The translations under genes and the position numbers were made by a program. A model generated the notes under the pieces. That model was not told the DNA's origin, ran no database searches, and saw only the letters and a list, made by a program, of their open reading frames with translations. From Edaphochlamys debaryana (taxonomy: Eukaryota > Chlorophyta > Chlorophyceae > Chlamydomonadales), in assembly GCA_016858145.1 (NCBI GenBank), contig JAEHOE010000168.1, forward strand, positions 62,001-126,000: DNA of 64,000 nucleotides. The letters are read 5' to 3'. Below are positions 23,901-35,565 of the stretch, piece by piece (positions within the stretch are counted from its first letter, which is position 1; the number at the start of each line of letters is the position of its first letter).

Positions 23901-24164
23901 TTCTTGGTCTTCAGTCAATGAGTCAGTTCGTCAAAAGGATTGGTTTCGTGCCTGTCCTGTGCTCCTGGTCTCACTTGCGCTTGCCGCCACTCTTACCGCT
24001 GCCTGCCTGTAGGTACGCGCCCCAGCCACGCACGGGGGCGGATAGATTTCCTGCGCCCTAGGCGCCTACCGCACACCACGCCTCCTGCGAGCCGCACCCA
24101 GGCCAACGCCCGGGCACTGGCATATGATTACCCCTACGTACGGAGCTATCCCCCCTATCGGTAT
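20912..24164. other. Long stretch without a recognised gene
   Basis: About 3.25 kb between the carboxypeptidase stop and the stop of the next minus-strand gene, that is, between convergent 3' ends. A TGTAA at 21490-21494 is the likely poly(A) signal of the carboxypeptidase gene, about 580 bases past its stop. The part from about 22300 to 24100 is less GC-rich and has open frames on both strands, none with a recognisable domain, start or splice logic. No repeat or mobile element was recognised by eye. A non-coding RNA or a fast-evolving gene cannot be excluded. Confidence 0.4.
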
Positions 24165-26084
24165 TTAGGGTCCTGTTCCGCCGGCGCTGCCTCCTGCCGC
24201 CGGCTCGCACACCTGCATGGGGTCCGCGCCCCGGCCCTCCCCGCCCCCGCCCCCGCTGCTGCCGCCCCCGCCCGCGCCCGCACCCGCACCCGCCTCACCA
24301 CCCGCCGGGGCCCCGCCGGCCCCCTGTCCCTGCTGACCCTGTCCCTGCGGCCCCTGTCCCTGGCGCTGCGCGCGCTGCGCCCTCTCCGCCCGCTTCTGCG
24401 CCGCCGCCGCCGCGATGGCGGCCGCCAGGGGCTGCTCGAAGGCGCGCGAGGGCTGCAGGCTGAGCCCGTAGGCGCGCACGGAGGCGGCCAGGGGCGGGTC
24501 GGCCAGCAGAGGAAGCAGCGCCTGGCCCAGGCGCAGCTCCCCCAGGCGCAGGCCGGAGCGGTGCAGGTCGGCGGCCAGGGCCAGGAGGAGGCCCGCGGAC
24601 AGGCGGAGCGCGTCGGGGCTGGCCTTGCCCTGGGGTGGGTGGGGAGGGGGGCAGGGCGGGAGGGGTTGTGAGAGGGAGTGTGTGGTGGGAATGTGGGCGT
24701 GGCGGGGGGGGTCATGGCCGATGAGCAGAGTGCAGGGCCGCCGGGCTCTTCTTGGCCCGTGCTGCTCACCCAGGGTGGCTGCTCCAGCGTGTCCGCTCCG
24801 GTGTCGGCCACCTAGGGGGGAACGGGGACCACAGCGGGCAGGGCGGGTAAAGGGCGCGCACACTGGAAGCGCGTCGTTTCCAAGCTTCTCGGTTGTACAT
24901 ACCCGCCCGTCCCCGGGAAGAGCCCCCTTCCTCGCCCCTCAAGGCCCGCACCTTGGCGAACCGCACTGCGAAGGCCTTGGCCTCCCGCACCCGCCCGCTG
25001 CCCGCCTCCACCGCCCCGTAGCGCAGGGACTGGCACAGCCACACGCCCCCCAGCAGCGGCACCAGGGAGGCGTCCAGCTCCACGCGGGGGCCGGGGGGGG
25101 CGGGGGGCGAGGGCAGGCCCGAGCTGGCGGGGCCCGAGCTGGGCCCCGCCGGGCCCGGGGCGGGCCCGCGCGCCGCCTCCGCCTCCAGCAGCGCGGCGGC
25201 GGTGGCCTGCGCTGCGTGGATGGCGGCCAGGGTGGCGGCCTCGCGGGCCAGGAAGCGCTCAGCCAGCTGGGCCTCCGTCAGCCAGCCGCCCGCGAACATG
25301 GCCAGGTCCTGAGGCGTAGGGATCGGGATGAGTTGTGGGGTGGTGGGGTGGGGGGTGGGGTGAGCGGATGGTGGAGGGGACGGGGCGGGGTGGGGCGGTT
25401 AGGGCGGGGGCACGGGGGCTGGCACGGGGCACTGACTAAGTGTTTAGGCTGGAGAGTTTCCTGAGCTGGGTGGAGCCAAGGGAGGGTTACAGTGTTGGTG
25501 CTTTTGAGCTATGCGTGGCGGCCGCTGGGAGTGCAGCTAGCGGCCCGGCGGGGGCTGTGCAGCGTGTGATGGCATGGCGGTTGGTGAAGCGTCGTTTCGT
25601 CTTCGCCCGTCGTTTCCTAGCGCCGCTTGGCCGCACCTCGCTCGCCTCAGCTCCCAGGGGCGCCAGTGCCTCCCGGATGAGGCGCACGTCGGTGCAGCAC
25701 AGGCGCGTGCCCGGCTCGGGGCCGTGGCCGAGGCCCAACAGCCTGCGGGGGCGGGGGGGTAGGGGGTGCGGGCTGGTCGCACCGTCTTCTCGCTGTACTA
25801 AGCCCTTGGCCTGCGAACTCGGAAATAGACTATCCACCGCAACCAAGGCTACCTGCATGTACTCAGCAATGCAACAGCCCAGAAATTCGCTGGCGCGCGC
25901 AAGGGCCGGCGGGGTCGGTGGCCCTTTCGTCGCGACCGGAGTCGCCGCCAAGAGCTCACCTTCCGCAACCTCGGCAGCGGGCAAGCCGAGGCCGGGCGCC
26001 GCACGTAGCGCATGGTCTCCGAGATACGTCGCCTGCTTGCCTGGAGCCTGGCGACGTCGCGCACGCGTCGTCGCAGGGAGCCAT
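24165..26084 (-). CDS. Unknown protein, alpha-helical, Ala/Leu-rich
   Basis: Five exons can be joined in frame: 26084-25960 (tentative first exon), 25742-25637, 25308-24952, 24811-24770 and 24629-24165, giving about 364 residues. The last four are well supported by donor and acceptor sites and matching phases. The first was chosen because its strong donor (aag|gtgagc) leaves two bases, exactly what the next exon needs. It encodes a cysteine cluster, CATC then CRGC, that might bind zinc. The body contains helical Leu/Ala-rich blocks (LTEAQLAERFLAREAATLAAIHAAQATAAALL; LRLSAGLLLALAADLHRSGLRLGEL) and ends in a Gly/Gln-rich tail. No family was recognised and no function is proposed. Upstream exons beyond 26084 may exist. 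Confidence 0.55.
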
Positions 26085-27382
26085 CCGATATTGTGGCCCC
26101 CCAGCAGCGACTCGCCAAGAAACGTCAGCTGCCGCGGCTTGATGCACGCTCTGCGCTTGGTGCACTTAGACGGCCTGGAGGTGCGCGTTCGCGCGCTGAA
26201 CCAAAGCGCGGAAGGTGGTGTGGCCCCTCAGCGCCTCCGCAGGTAATCACCTCCGTCCACCGAGGTGAGACGGCCTAGGCAGCAGTAACCATTATATTAT
26301 GACGCTACACAGATGCGTGTGGCGGAGGTAAGTGAGTCTTGCAGTGGTCACATTGCTAGTCCTGACCTCGGTACGATCGCCGGGCGGGCGCCGATCGCTC
26401 TGCCCAGGTTGTAGCGAGCAACCCTCCGCTGCAGCATGTTGAACGAGATTAACTCGCTAAGAGCATGGCGCCTTGTGCGCGCGGTCGCCGACACACGGCT
26501 GTAGTGTCGCCTCCACGTGGGAGGCTCGGGCGCTGCGCCTGCAGCTCCCTGAACGCCGCCGCTCTGCAGGTGCCGGTGGATGCAAAACGGAGCGCAGGCC
26601 CGCTGTAGATCCAGGAACATGCATCAGAGACCTTTCAAAAGTGTGTCCTAAAGAGCCCCAGTCTCGGCCCACCCGGTAACCCACCCGGGAAACCGGCGCC
26701 TGCGACACCAAAATCACGTCCGAGACACGTCCACGAGGATCCTCGGCCGCCCCACAGCAGCCCAGCCCTTGTCGGTCTGCCTCTCTTCACCGTCTGCACT
26801 CCCTCGCATGTATGTGCCGCGGAAACCCGCACAGCACAAGTGTACCGTGTATGAACTCGAACATTTACTGCCACCAAAGCACAGGTATCTAAAGGTAAAT
26901 AGATACACGAAAGCGTAGCGGCCCAAGCCGCATCTCCCCGCAAAAGCAAGCACCATTCTATCGCTCGCCTGCCAATGTAGGGGGCCCGGGGACCACCGCT
27001 GCCCAGCACAGTGCCAGCCCTGTCACGCGCACGCCCGTTGACGTTTGGTAGTCGGGCCGTGCTCCGGAACCGTCGGACGCCATTGCGGACGCCAACGGGA
27101 CCGCTCCTACCCCGCCCTGCGCAGCCAACAGTCATCGCAAGGACCGGGAAACGTGCGGATGAATAGATGTGCCCTGAAGCGCGCGTCAATCGTACGCCAA
27201 AACCAGCGCCGCCTGCCTTGCCCCAGCCTTTGGCCTTCACACAAGGTATGCCCGGCTTCTCCCCCTCCCTCCGGGTGCCGACCTTCGCAAGCGTCAACCT
27301 TGATCCCTGTCGGTTGGTCGCAGCTATTCCCTTCCTCTCTTCTTAAACCCCTTTCCCGGTCAAAACCAAACTCCATTTGCCC
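26085..27382. other. Intergenic: Pumilio 3' UTR and promoter of the unknown gene
   Basis: About 1.3 kb between the Pumilio stop at 27383 and the tentative start at 26084, both genes on the minus strand. It should contain the Pumilio 3' UTR and the next promoter. The stretch is less GC-rich from 26270 to 27100 with short AT-rich segments (attatattatgac near 26290). No coding or repeat structure was recognised. Part of 26085-26260 could still be coding for an upstream exon of the unknown gene. Confidence 0.4.
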
Positions 27383-30300
27383 TCAGGCGGCCGCCTGCGC
27401 GGCGGGAGCTGTCGCCTGCTCTGCGCCCTCCTCCGCACGCAGCTCATCTCCCGCCATCCCCGAGCCGGGCCGCTCGGGCGCCGGAGCACCCGCGCCGCCG
27501 TCCGAGGCCTCCGCCGGGCCCGGGCCACTGTAGCCGGCCTCGTTGGAGCCGCCGGCCACCGGGGGGGTGGCGGGGGCCGTGGGCTGAGCCACGGCGGCGC
27601 CGCTCTCGCTGGTGGGGCCGCTGGGGCTGTTGCTGGAGGGCGCGGCGCCGGGCTCCGAGGTGTTGGGGGCGCCCGAGTCGTCGCTGGCGGCTCCGGTGGA
27701 GAGCAGCGGCGCGCTTGAGAGGGTGAAGCTGCTCAGGCGGCCGGCGGCGGCCGCGGCGGCGGCGAGCGCCTCGTCGTCGGGCAGCAGCCGGCCCTTGGCG
27801 TGGGTCTGTTGAATAATAAGGGTGAGGGTGGGGATGGTCAGGGGCTGAGGCACAGACCGTGGGCAGCTGCGCAACAATGATGACTATGCCACAGCCGTAG
27901 CACTGATGAGGGGGCCTGTGCACATGGACGCTCTGCCCCCCGCCACGCAACCTCTCTCGCCCCCGCCCCCGCCCCACCTGGTAGCGCGTGCCGGCGCTGA
28001 GCAGCTTCTCCACGCGCGCCACGATGTGCTTGCCGTACGTGTAGCGCTTGAGCGCGTGCAGCTGCTGCCGCACGCGCGCCAGCATCACCTCGCGCTGCTC
28101 GTCGGTGCACACCTCGAGCACCTTCTGCACCACGTAGTTGCCGAACTGGTCCTTCATCATGGCCTGGACCGGGTCCTGGGGGAGTGGGCGGGGCGGGGGC
28201 GGGGTGGGGAGAGATATGAGTCGGGTGTGGATGAAGGCGGAAGGGGAGGAGGGGTGAGGAACCGAGCACGGCTGAGGGCACGGCGCCTAGGCAGGCTGGG
28301 TTCCCCCGCAGGCAGCCGCTCACCTCGACCTCCTCCTGGTTGTCCAGGGCGCCGGCAGCCGCCGCCGCCTGCAGCTGCGCAGCCTGCGATCCAGGGGTGG
28401 AGGGGCGCGGATGCCGGCAGCGTCAAGCGCAGCGTCCAACGGATAACAAGCGATTGAGCTCCGCCAATGCTGTCCTGGCGCTGCAGCCCGCTCCGCCCGA
28501 GACCCCTACCCAGCCCAGGGCGAACCCCGGTCCCCACCCCTACCCCTGCCCCAGCTCGCCCCCCGTCCCCGCCTGCGCGTTGAGCATGCGGCCGATGAGC
28601 AGGTCGCGGTCGGCCGAGGAGCCGTAGGTGAGGCACTTCTCAATCACGTTGCTGGCGAACTTGTGCATCGACAGCGCCACCACGCTGCCCGCCAGGCTGG
28701 AGGCGATGGACGAGCGCTCCTCGGCCGTGCCGCGCTCCAGCACGTGCTGGATGACGTAATTGCCGTACTGGTCCTGAGTCAGCTGCACCGCGGCGCCCAG
28801 GATGTCGGTCATGACGGCGGCGCGGCGGGGCGGGTCGCGCACGTGCTCCAGGATGCGCTGGATGATGCGGCAGCCGAAGGGGTGCGTGGACAGCGGCACC
28901 ACGCAAAGCAGGAAGTTGTCCAGCAGCGGCGTGATGCGGTGCGTGGGCACGCACTCAATGCACTTCTGGATGACGTGGTTGCCGTTCTGGTCCCGCACGC
29001 AGCGCATGATGTGGCCGTCCAGCTCGGCGACTAGCTCCAGCTGCGGCGGAGAGGGGGAGGGCAGGGAGGGAAGGGGTGGCGTGAGGGAGGCAGGGGTTGC
29101 GGGGTCAAGCTGAGTTGGGGTCGCTGCACTGCACTGTTGTGGTTCGGGGCTGCGAGGCTGCACACCGCCAAGCCGTGAGCGCCCCGCACTGAGCCCTGCC
29201 CTGCCCCGCCACTGCCCCACCTGCGGCTCCTCCGGCAGCACCTCGAGCGCCTTCTGCACCACGCGGCAGCCGTACATCTGCAGGCTCAGCTGCAGCACGT
29301 GGCCGTGCAGCGCCTTGGCCAGCTTCAGGCGGTGCTCGGGCGTGCCTGGCGGAGGCGGAGAGGGAGCGAGGAGAAGGGGATGGGCAGGGGCGTGGCGTAA
29401 GTGTGAGCGGCACACTCCAGCCCGAGCTTGACAGGTACGGAAAACCGCCAGCTAGCCTCGCCAGCGAGACTCACAGCTACTCACCGCTCCAAGCAGGACC
29501 CAGGCGCCCCATCCCGCCACCTCCCTCCCCCAAGGGCTGCTGCTCACCGTGCTCCAGGAACTTTTGCACCACGTAGTTGCCGAACACGTCGGTCATGAGG
29601 TGCAGGATGCGCGGCAGCACCTCGGTGAAGGCCGCGTCCAGGTCCTCGCACATCACGCCCTCCAGCTTCTGCTGGATGAAGCGCGAGCCGTGCTGGTCCA
29701 GGCTGAACTCGTAAACGTGGCCCAGGATCTCGCGCAGCTCGTACTTGCGGCCGGTCTTGTTGGCCTTGAACTCGTCCAGCAGCGTGTCGCCGCTGCTGCG
29801 CGGGTTGCGGCCGTGCCCGCCGCCCATGTGACCGCCGCCGTCAGGGCCGCCGCCGTCCATGCCCATGCCGTCGCGGCGGGCGCTGTGGCGCCGCGGCGCG
29901 CCCTCGTTGCCGCGCGCGTCGCGGCCCTCGCGCGGGTAGCCGGGCATGGGGCCCATGCCGTCGCCCGGGCCCATGTAGCCGCTGGGCTGCGAGGCCGAGC
30001 CGGTGCGCAGGCGGCTGTGGATGCCGGGGCTGCCGGGCACGCCCATGCCCATGCCCATCCCCATCCCCATGCCCATGCCGCCGCCCCCAAAGCCCGCGTG
30101 CGTGGGCGAGCCGGGCATGCCCATGCCGCCCTGCTGCCGCAGGCCCATGCGGTCCGAGTCGCGGCCGGAGCTGTTGGTGCGGTGCGCGCGGCGGTCCGCG
30201 CCCATGCCGCTGTCGCTGCCGGGGCCGGACGAGTAGCCGCCCAGGTCGGCGCCGGGGAAGCGCTTGTCCTTGGGCGGCGGCGGGGGCTGGCCGGGCGGGG

Positions 30301-33300
30301 GCGGGGGCGGCGGCGGAGGCACGCCCGCACGCATGAGGGCCGCCGCTGCCGCCGCCTCCGCCTCCTTGGTCATGCCCATGCCCCCCGCCATGGCCATGGC
30401 CGCCGCCTGCGCCTCCAGCATCTTGGCGTAGTAGGCCGCGTACTCGGAGCCGCCGCCGCCACCGCCCCCGGCGCCGCCGCCGCCCCCGTGCGGGAAGGCG
30501 CCGTAGGGCTGCTGCTGTGGGCCGCCCTGCTGCCGCAGCCCCGCCGCCGCCAGCGCCGCCATGTCGGGCATGCCCGCGGCGCCGAAGAGCGCTGCGGCGC
30601 CGGGCATCATGGCCTGCGGGAAGCCGCCCGGCAGCATGCCAGGCATGGTGCCCAGCGGGAAGCCGCCCGGGAAGCCGGCCATGGCGGCCGCCTGCATCGC
30701 CTGCTAGGGAGGCAGGCCGGGGAGGGGCGGAGAGTCAGCAACACGCAGGGCCTGCGCGGTAACCAGCATGGGCGAAAGCTGCCCTCTTCGCTGCCCGCAA
30801 GACCCTCGCCTGCTCGCTGCCCCCTGCCCGGCACCTCAAACGCACGCACCTGGATGGACTGCATGCCGGCCGCCGCCTGCTGCTGGGCGTAGTACATGGG
30901 GTACATGGCCGCCATGTACATGGCCTGGGGGGTGGGGGCGGGGGGCGGGGGGCGGCGGGAGGGTGGCGTTGGCAGAGGACGGGTTGGCAGACGCCTAGGA
31001 TGGGTTGCGTTTTGCTGAGGTAAGGGTCCATACCACCCCAGGCAACTTGAAGCCCAGTCAGCGGCTCAGCCAAGCCTCATGACAGCGCACCTGCACTTGC
31101 TGCTGCTGCGGTGTCCCAGCGCCTCCAAGCAGGACTGCGCACAGGGGCCAGGCCACAGGTCAGCAAGCGGTAGCCACATCCAAGTCGGGCTAGTCGGTGT
31201 CATTGCAAAGCAGCAGTCGGCCTTTTACGCTGTTCAGGAGTGCAGTTGCACGCCACCTTCCGGTGGTGGAAGAACACCAAGAGGTGCACTACAGCAAGCG
31301 CTTCCTCGAAGCAACGCAGGGTGGTCTGCCACCAGCACGCGGTGAGCTACTGATCCCTGCTGCAATCGAAACCCTCCAAGCGCAACCACTCACCGTCCGG
31401 GTTCATCAGCTGCGCGCCGCCCATGCCCGCCTGGTCGCCCAGCGCAGCCGCGAAGGCCGTGGCCGCACCCGGAGGCAGGTTCTGGAAGGCCTCCACCACC
31501 TGCGCCGCGGAGGCCAGCTGGGCGGCAGCGGCCGCGGCAGCGGCGGCGTTGTCCGGGTCGGCAGCGGCCGCCGCCACCGCCGCAGCCGCGGCCGCGTCGC
31601 CCCCAGTCAGGCTGTTGAGCAGCGCCTGCGCCTGCTGCGAGTCCGAGTCCGCGGCGGTGCTGCCGATGCGCAGCTTGGAGGGCGTGCGCGTGGTGGCGCG
31701 GCTGTCGCCAATGACCGAGGCGAGGCGGCCGGTGGGGCCGGGGGCCTTGGGGTCCTGCCCGCGCCAGGGGTGGAGCGGCAGCGCTTAGCGGAGTGACAAA
31801 GGGGCCAGCAGGTGTGGGGCGGGGTGGAGTGGCACAAGCAGGCTGCGCACCTTGCCGCCGAGGCTGTTGGAGCTCATGGAGCGCCCCACCATGTCCAGCG
31901 AGGGCCGCGGCGAGTCGGCGGTGGTGAAGGAGCCGAACAGCGGGTTGACGCCCCCGTGCTGGCTGCCCAGGGGCGTGTGCGGGTTGCTGCCCATCAGCAG
32001 CGCCTCGTGGAAGGCCTGCTCCTCGGCGCTGCGGACCTGCGGGCGGGCAGGGGCCGGGCGGGGTCGGGCGGGGCCGGGCAGGGCACAGCGGGGCTCGGGG
32101 GCGAGGCGACGGGTTGAAGGCAGGGGCAACAGAAGCCTGGGGGCTGATGCTACCGACGGCCGCCAATGTTGTGGGGTCGGTTGCCCGTGCGGCTGGCAGT
32201 CGGAGCAACAGCACCCCCGCTCTTACCGAGTAGATCGAGGCCCCGCTGGCCTGAGCCTTAAGCTCGGCCGTCAGAAGCGGGTTGAGCGAAGAGGGCTTCG
32301 GCGAGCCGAACGCGCCCAACAGCGCGTCGAGCTGGGACGTGCCACGGTCACCGTTGCCCACCACGCCCCCGCCTGTGCTGACGCTGCCCCCGATGTTAGC
32401 CCACGCAGCGGCGAGCGTGTCTGGTCGTGAGCCTACCGACCGGCCGTTCGTCCCACCGCCTACGCTGGTGCTGAGCTGCGTCCCCAGGTCCTGCATAAGG
32501 AAGAGGTAACCCAAAGGAGGTCAGCAGGTGATGGTGCTTACAACGAACGCCGCCCCCTTTTCCTAAGACCCCCAAGTCGGCGCTCCGGTCTGAAGCGCTG
32601 TAAGCAAGTGGCAGGGCCCGCTTGCCCCAGGGCGCGGTGTTGGAGCGACCGCTTCGACATGCGACATGCGACGGCAGCGAACGGGTTTAACCCACCTGTC
32701 CCAGGAAGTTAGGGCCCCGAATAGGAATCGGCTCCGCGCCATCCTGCGCGTACAGGAAGGGCATGTGAGCAAGCGACCGGCCCAGACAGAGGATGTAGCC
32801 GTGATAAGTCTTTTCCGCTGCGTCGGCAGACGCAGGCAGCCGCACCTTGGAGCCGAAGATCAGGTTGAACGTGGCCTGAGCGTGGGCGTCCACATCCGAC
32901 TTCGACTGCAGAAGCACAGACCGAAATGCTTTGACACAGAGCAGGACCGACGGCTTGAACAAGAGAGATACCGCCTAAGCAGCGTGATCTGATCCATGCG
33001 GGGAGAACCTGATATTCTGAACGCGCACCTCGTCGGAGGCACCCCATTGGCCCTTGCGCCCAGGCAGCGGCGGGGGCAAGCGGGGGTTGTTGCGCACGTT
33101 CGCGTAGTAGTACGCGACATACTCTGGCTGGGATCGAAGGCTGCACAGCACGGCGAGGAACAGAAGAGCATTGAGATGGCGGGTGGGTTTGCACGGACCG
33201 CGAACAAGTGTTGGCCTTAGCGTATTCTCACGTGTCCTCTGCGTCCGCGGGAAGGTTCAGGCTCTCGCTCTCCTGCGCCTGCGCTGGGGCGGGCTGTGCC

Positions 33301-33506
33301 GGTGCCGGTGCCGCTGCTCCAGTCCGCAGGGGCTCGCCAGTGATGACGTTGAAACCTCCTCCTGGTGGCCCCATGGGAGACCCCGGCAGCACCTCGGCTT
33401 GCGGAGGGGCGGAGCCGGGCCGAGCTGGTCCGGCGCGAGGACCCAGGGGCATCCCATTGTCCAGCCTATTCAGCAGAATGCGGCGAAGCTCCTCCTGCTC
33501 GGCCAT
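27383..33506 (-). CDS. PUM: Pumilio (PUF) RNA-binding translational regulator
   Basis: Fourteen exons join with consistent phases: 33506-33232, 33140-33029, 32905-32696, 32490-32227, 32036-31851, 31754-31394, 31122-31091 (32-nt microexon), 30924-30850, 30703-29548, 29345-29221, 29040-28573, 28383-28324, 28175-27978 and 27805-27383, giving 1314 residues. The PUF domain lies at about 820-1174 with eight repeats whose base-reading motifs are, in order, SRFIQQ, NYVVQK, CRVVQK, NHVIQK, CRIIQR, NYVIQH, SNVIEK and NYVVQK. This is the canonical Pumilio set, predicted to read UGUANAUA in mRNA 3' UTRs and to repress or destabilise targets in the cytoplasm. Near the N-terminus [20 protein letters not shown] matches the conserved block of plant Pumilios (NABP region). 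The rest is Gly/Met/Ala-rich and disordered, including a Met-Gly repeat near exon 9. The intron after exon 11 starts with GC in the reading that keeps the frame. The start ATG is supported by [14 protein letters not shown], a usual plant Pumilio start. Confidence 0.93.
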
Positions 33507-33735
33507 TTGCGTAAGCGTCAGCTAGTCTGGGTCTGGTATGGGCTCCGCTTCAAAGGCTGACTAGGGCATGGCGCGGGTTCCAGCGTTTCAGCGTGCGGCG
33601 ATCAGTACAGCGAGAGTAAGCGAGAAGTGTTATTTCAATGTATGTAACTGAGGACGGGCAGGACTGGGTTGGTCGGCACAGGCCCCATGACTCCCTGCCC
33701 GTACGGTCGCAGCCGCAACACCCCCCCACCCCAGA
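33500..33735. repeat. Inverted duplication, left arm (Pumilio promoter and start codon)
   Basis: This stretch, including the Pumilio start codon and roughly 230 bases upstream, is repeated in inverted orientation at about 34960-35245. Shared segments include the reverse complement of gactagccgctgacgc-type sequence, a tract containing gtatgtaactgaggacgggc, and the gcagccgcaacac end. Small indels and substitutions separate the arms. Confidence 0.8.
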
Positions 33736-34959
33736 GGCACAGCGGCAAGACCGGCACGCGGGGACTGGAGTCACCTGGGGGAATGCCTTCCAAAGCATGT
33801 GCCCTGACTCCTTCCACAAGGGGCCTGGCGGCACTGACCGCCAGCAGGACTGGGGGAGTGGGGAGCAGGGCTGCGGGGGTTGCCGGAGGGGGGTTGCAGG
33901 CCAGGCGTATCACTGGTGGGGAAAGGAGACACGGGAGACGAGTTACGCGAAAAGCAGGCCAGCAAATGCAACAATTGCACTGGTCGGCAACCATCCGCAG
34001 CCCTGCTCTTGCGAGCCTAATGCGGCGTCACCTTACCAGGCAGCATAACGAAGCCCTCCGAAACCGCCCGAAGCCGTCCGAAGCCTCCCACTGGTGGGGA
34101 ATCTGGAGACCCTTCAGCCCCTGCCGCACAAAGGTCACAGCAAACACACGCGCTTGCGCACGCAACTTGAGCCCCGTCGCATGAATCCGATTCACCTGCA
34201 GCGAAACGCACGCTCAAGGCCGAAGGCGGGTGCGTGGCGGCCTGGCGGGGGTCGTAGAGTCTTGAGGTTCCGGATGCCACGCCTGGTCACGCCTGGGGCT
34301 GGTGGGAAGACAGGCGGAGGAAGAGGTCCCAAACAAGACATGCTGACGGCGATGGTGATAGCGCAGTACAATCCGGCTGACAGTATCTCATCACATCTCA
34401 TCACATCTGATTCCATCCCCCATGATCTTTGTTCCCGTACAGTTGCTCATGCGCTTTAGGGTGGGCTGCTCCTGGGCTGCTCGCCCCTGCGTGTCAATGC
34501 TGGCACATGCCTAGAGCTAAGCGGGTGAGCCAGAAGCGTACAAGGGCTGCAGTTAAAGATGAGCGACGCACTGTCAGAGTGCCTCCAAATGCCAGGCAGC
34601 TTGCCCGTGTCTTGCGCGAGATCTGGGAGAGGCGCTTTGGGGCCCACTCAACCTAGCTTCATTTGTTCCTGCACACGTCCCTTTGGCCCACGGCCCGTAT
34701 GGGCGTTCACGGCTGATGTCCTGCCCGTTTAACAACAACTAAACAAGATGCTCAGGGGAGGGGAATGCGCCTGCTTGGGGCAAGCGTGGAAGGGGCGTTA
34801 TGAGCCTGAATCCTCTTTTAAGGGGTGGGTGGGTGGTGGGTGGGTGGGTCCGGGTGGGTGGAGGGTGGATCGTTGCGTCAGGGTGGGCCCAGGACCTTGT
34901 GTCACAGCGGGGCAAGCGGGACCGCTGTCAGGCATGTTGCAGACCACGCGGGGAGCCTC
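33736..34959. other. Spacer of the Pumilio-promoter inverted repeat
   Basis: About 1.2 kb lies between the two arms. It is not strongly G/C-tracted like the introns and contains no recognised gene. A short basic ORF at 34507-34656 is listed separately. The region may be regulatory DNA trapped between the arms. Confidence 0.4.
34507..34656 (+). CDS. Small basic ORF (49 residues), doubtful
   Basis: An ATG at 34507 opens a 49-codon frame ending TAG. The product is strongly basic and helix-prone (RTVRVPPN, RQLARVLREIWERRFG), unlike the low-complexity shadow frames nearby. It may be a remnant of a larger gene or chance. No family was recognised. Confidence 0.2.
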   Translation: MPRAKRVSQKRTRAAVKDERRTVRVPPNARQLARVLREIWERRFGAHST

Positions 34960-35245
34960 GGGGATGGGGAGGTGTTGCGGCTGCGACCGTACGGGCGAAA
35001 GGGGAGGAGGGGGGTGGGAAGGAGGAGGGGAGAAGGGAGCCATGGGCGCCTGTGCCGACCAACCCAGTCCTGCCCGTCCTCAGTTACATACATTGGAATA
35101 ACACTTCCGCTTACTCTCGCTGTACTGATCGCCGCACGCTGAAACGCTGGAACCCGCGCCATGCCCTAGTCAGCCTTTGAAGTGGAGCCCATACCAGACC
35201 CAGACTAGCCGCTGACGCTGACATACCCAGATGGCCGGGCAGTAG
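34960..35245. repeat. Inverted duplication, right arm (decayed Pumilio promoter copy)
   Basis: The plus strand here repeats the minus strand of the left arm. It runs through the promoter-like part and ends in agATGGCCgggcagTAG, the equivalent of the Pumilio start ATGGCCgagcagGAG. The copied frame therefore stops at codon 4, and similarity fades just after. The copy is a promoter without its gene. Confidence 0.75.
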
Positions 35246-35565
35246 GACATCTTGTCAGCGGGTCTGCAGTGCTTTCTTTCCCGCATCCCAGTCCATCCGT
35301 AGATCGCCCACGGCAGTCCCATGGGGTGGCCTACCGCTCAACAGCTGACAGCTGGGACCTGCCACGCAGCTAACGCACGGCCACGCAGCCAACGCACGGC
35401 CACGCAGCCAACGGCGCCCAAGAGCGTGCAACGCACCCGGCCATGGGATGCGCATGCCATTGTTACACTTGCAGGAGGGCAAGCCGGCCTGATAGTCACA
35501 CGCGCGTCCGCCCCCCCCCACGCCCAGCTGCCCATCCACCACACAGCCTCTGCGCAGCTCGTGCC
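35246..35565. other. 3' flank of the small basic protein gene
   Basis: Short non-coding stretch downstream of the minus-strand gene ending at 35566. A minus-strand TGTAA (ttaca at 35463-35467) about 100 bases past the stop is its likely poly(A) signal. It also contains a short tandem repeat of cacgcagccaacgcacggc type around 35365-35410. Confidence 0.55.

Noticed and set aside
25440..26246. Plus-strand 268-codon frame over the unknown minus-strand gene
   Set aside because: Composition is Arg/Ala/Ser shadow type, and minus-strand exons with matching phases explain the region better.
33500..35245. Transposon with terminal inverted repeats
   Set aside because: The left arm contains a true gene start and no target-site duplication or transposase was seen; promoter duplication explains it better, though a copy search would settle it.
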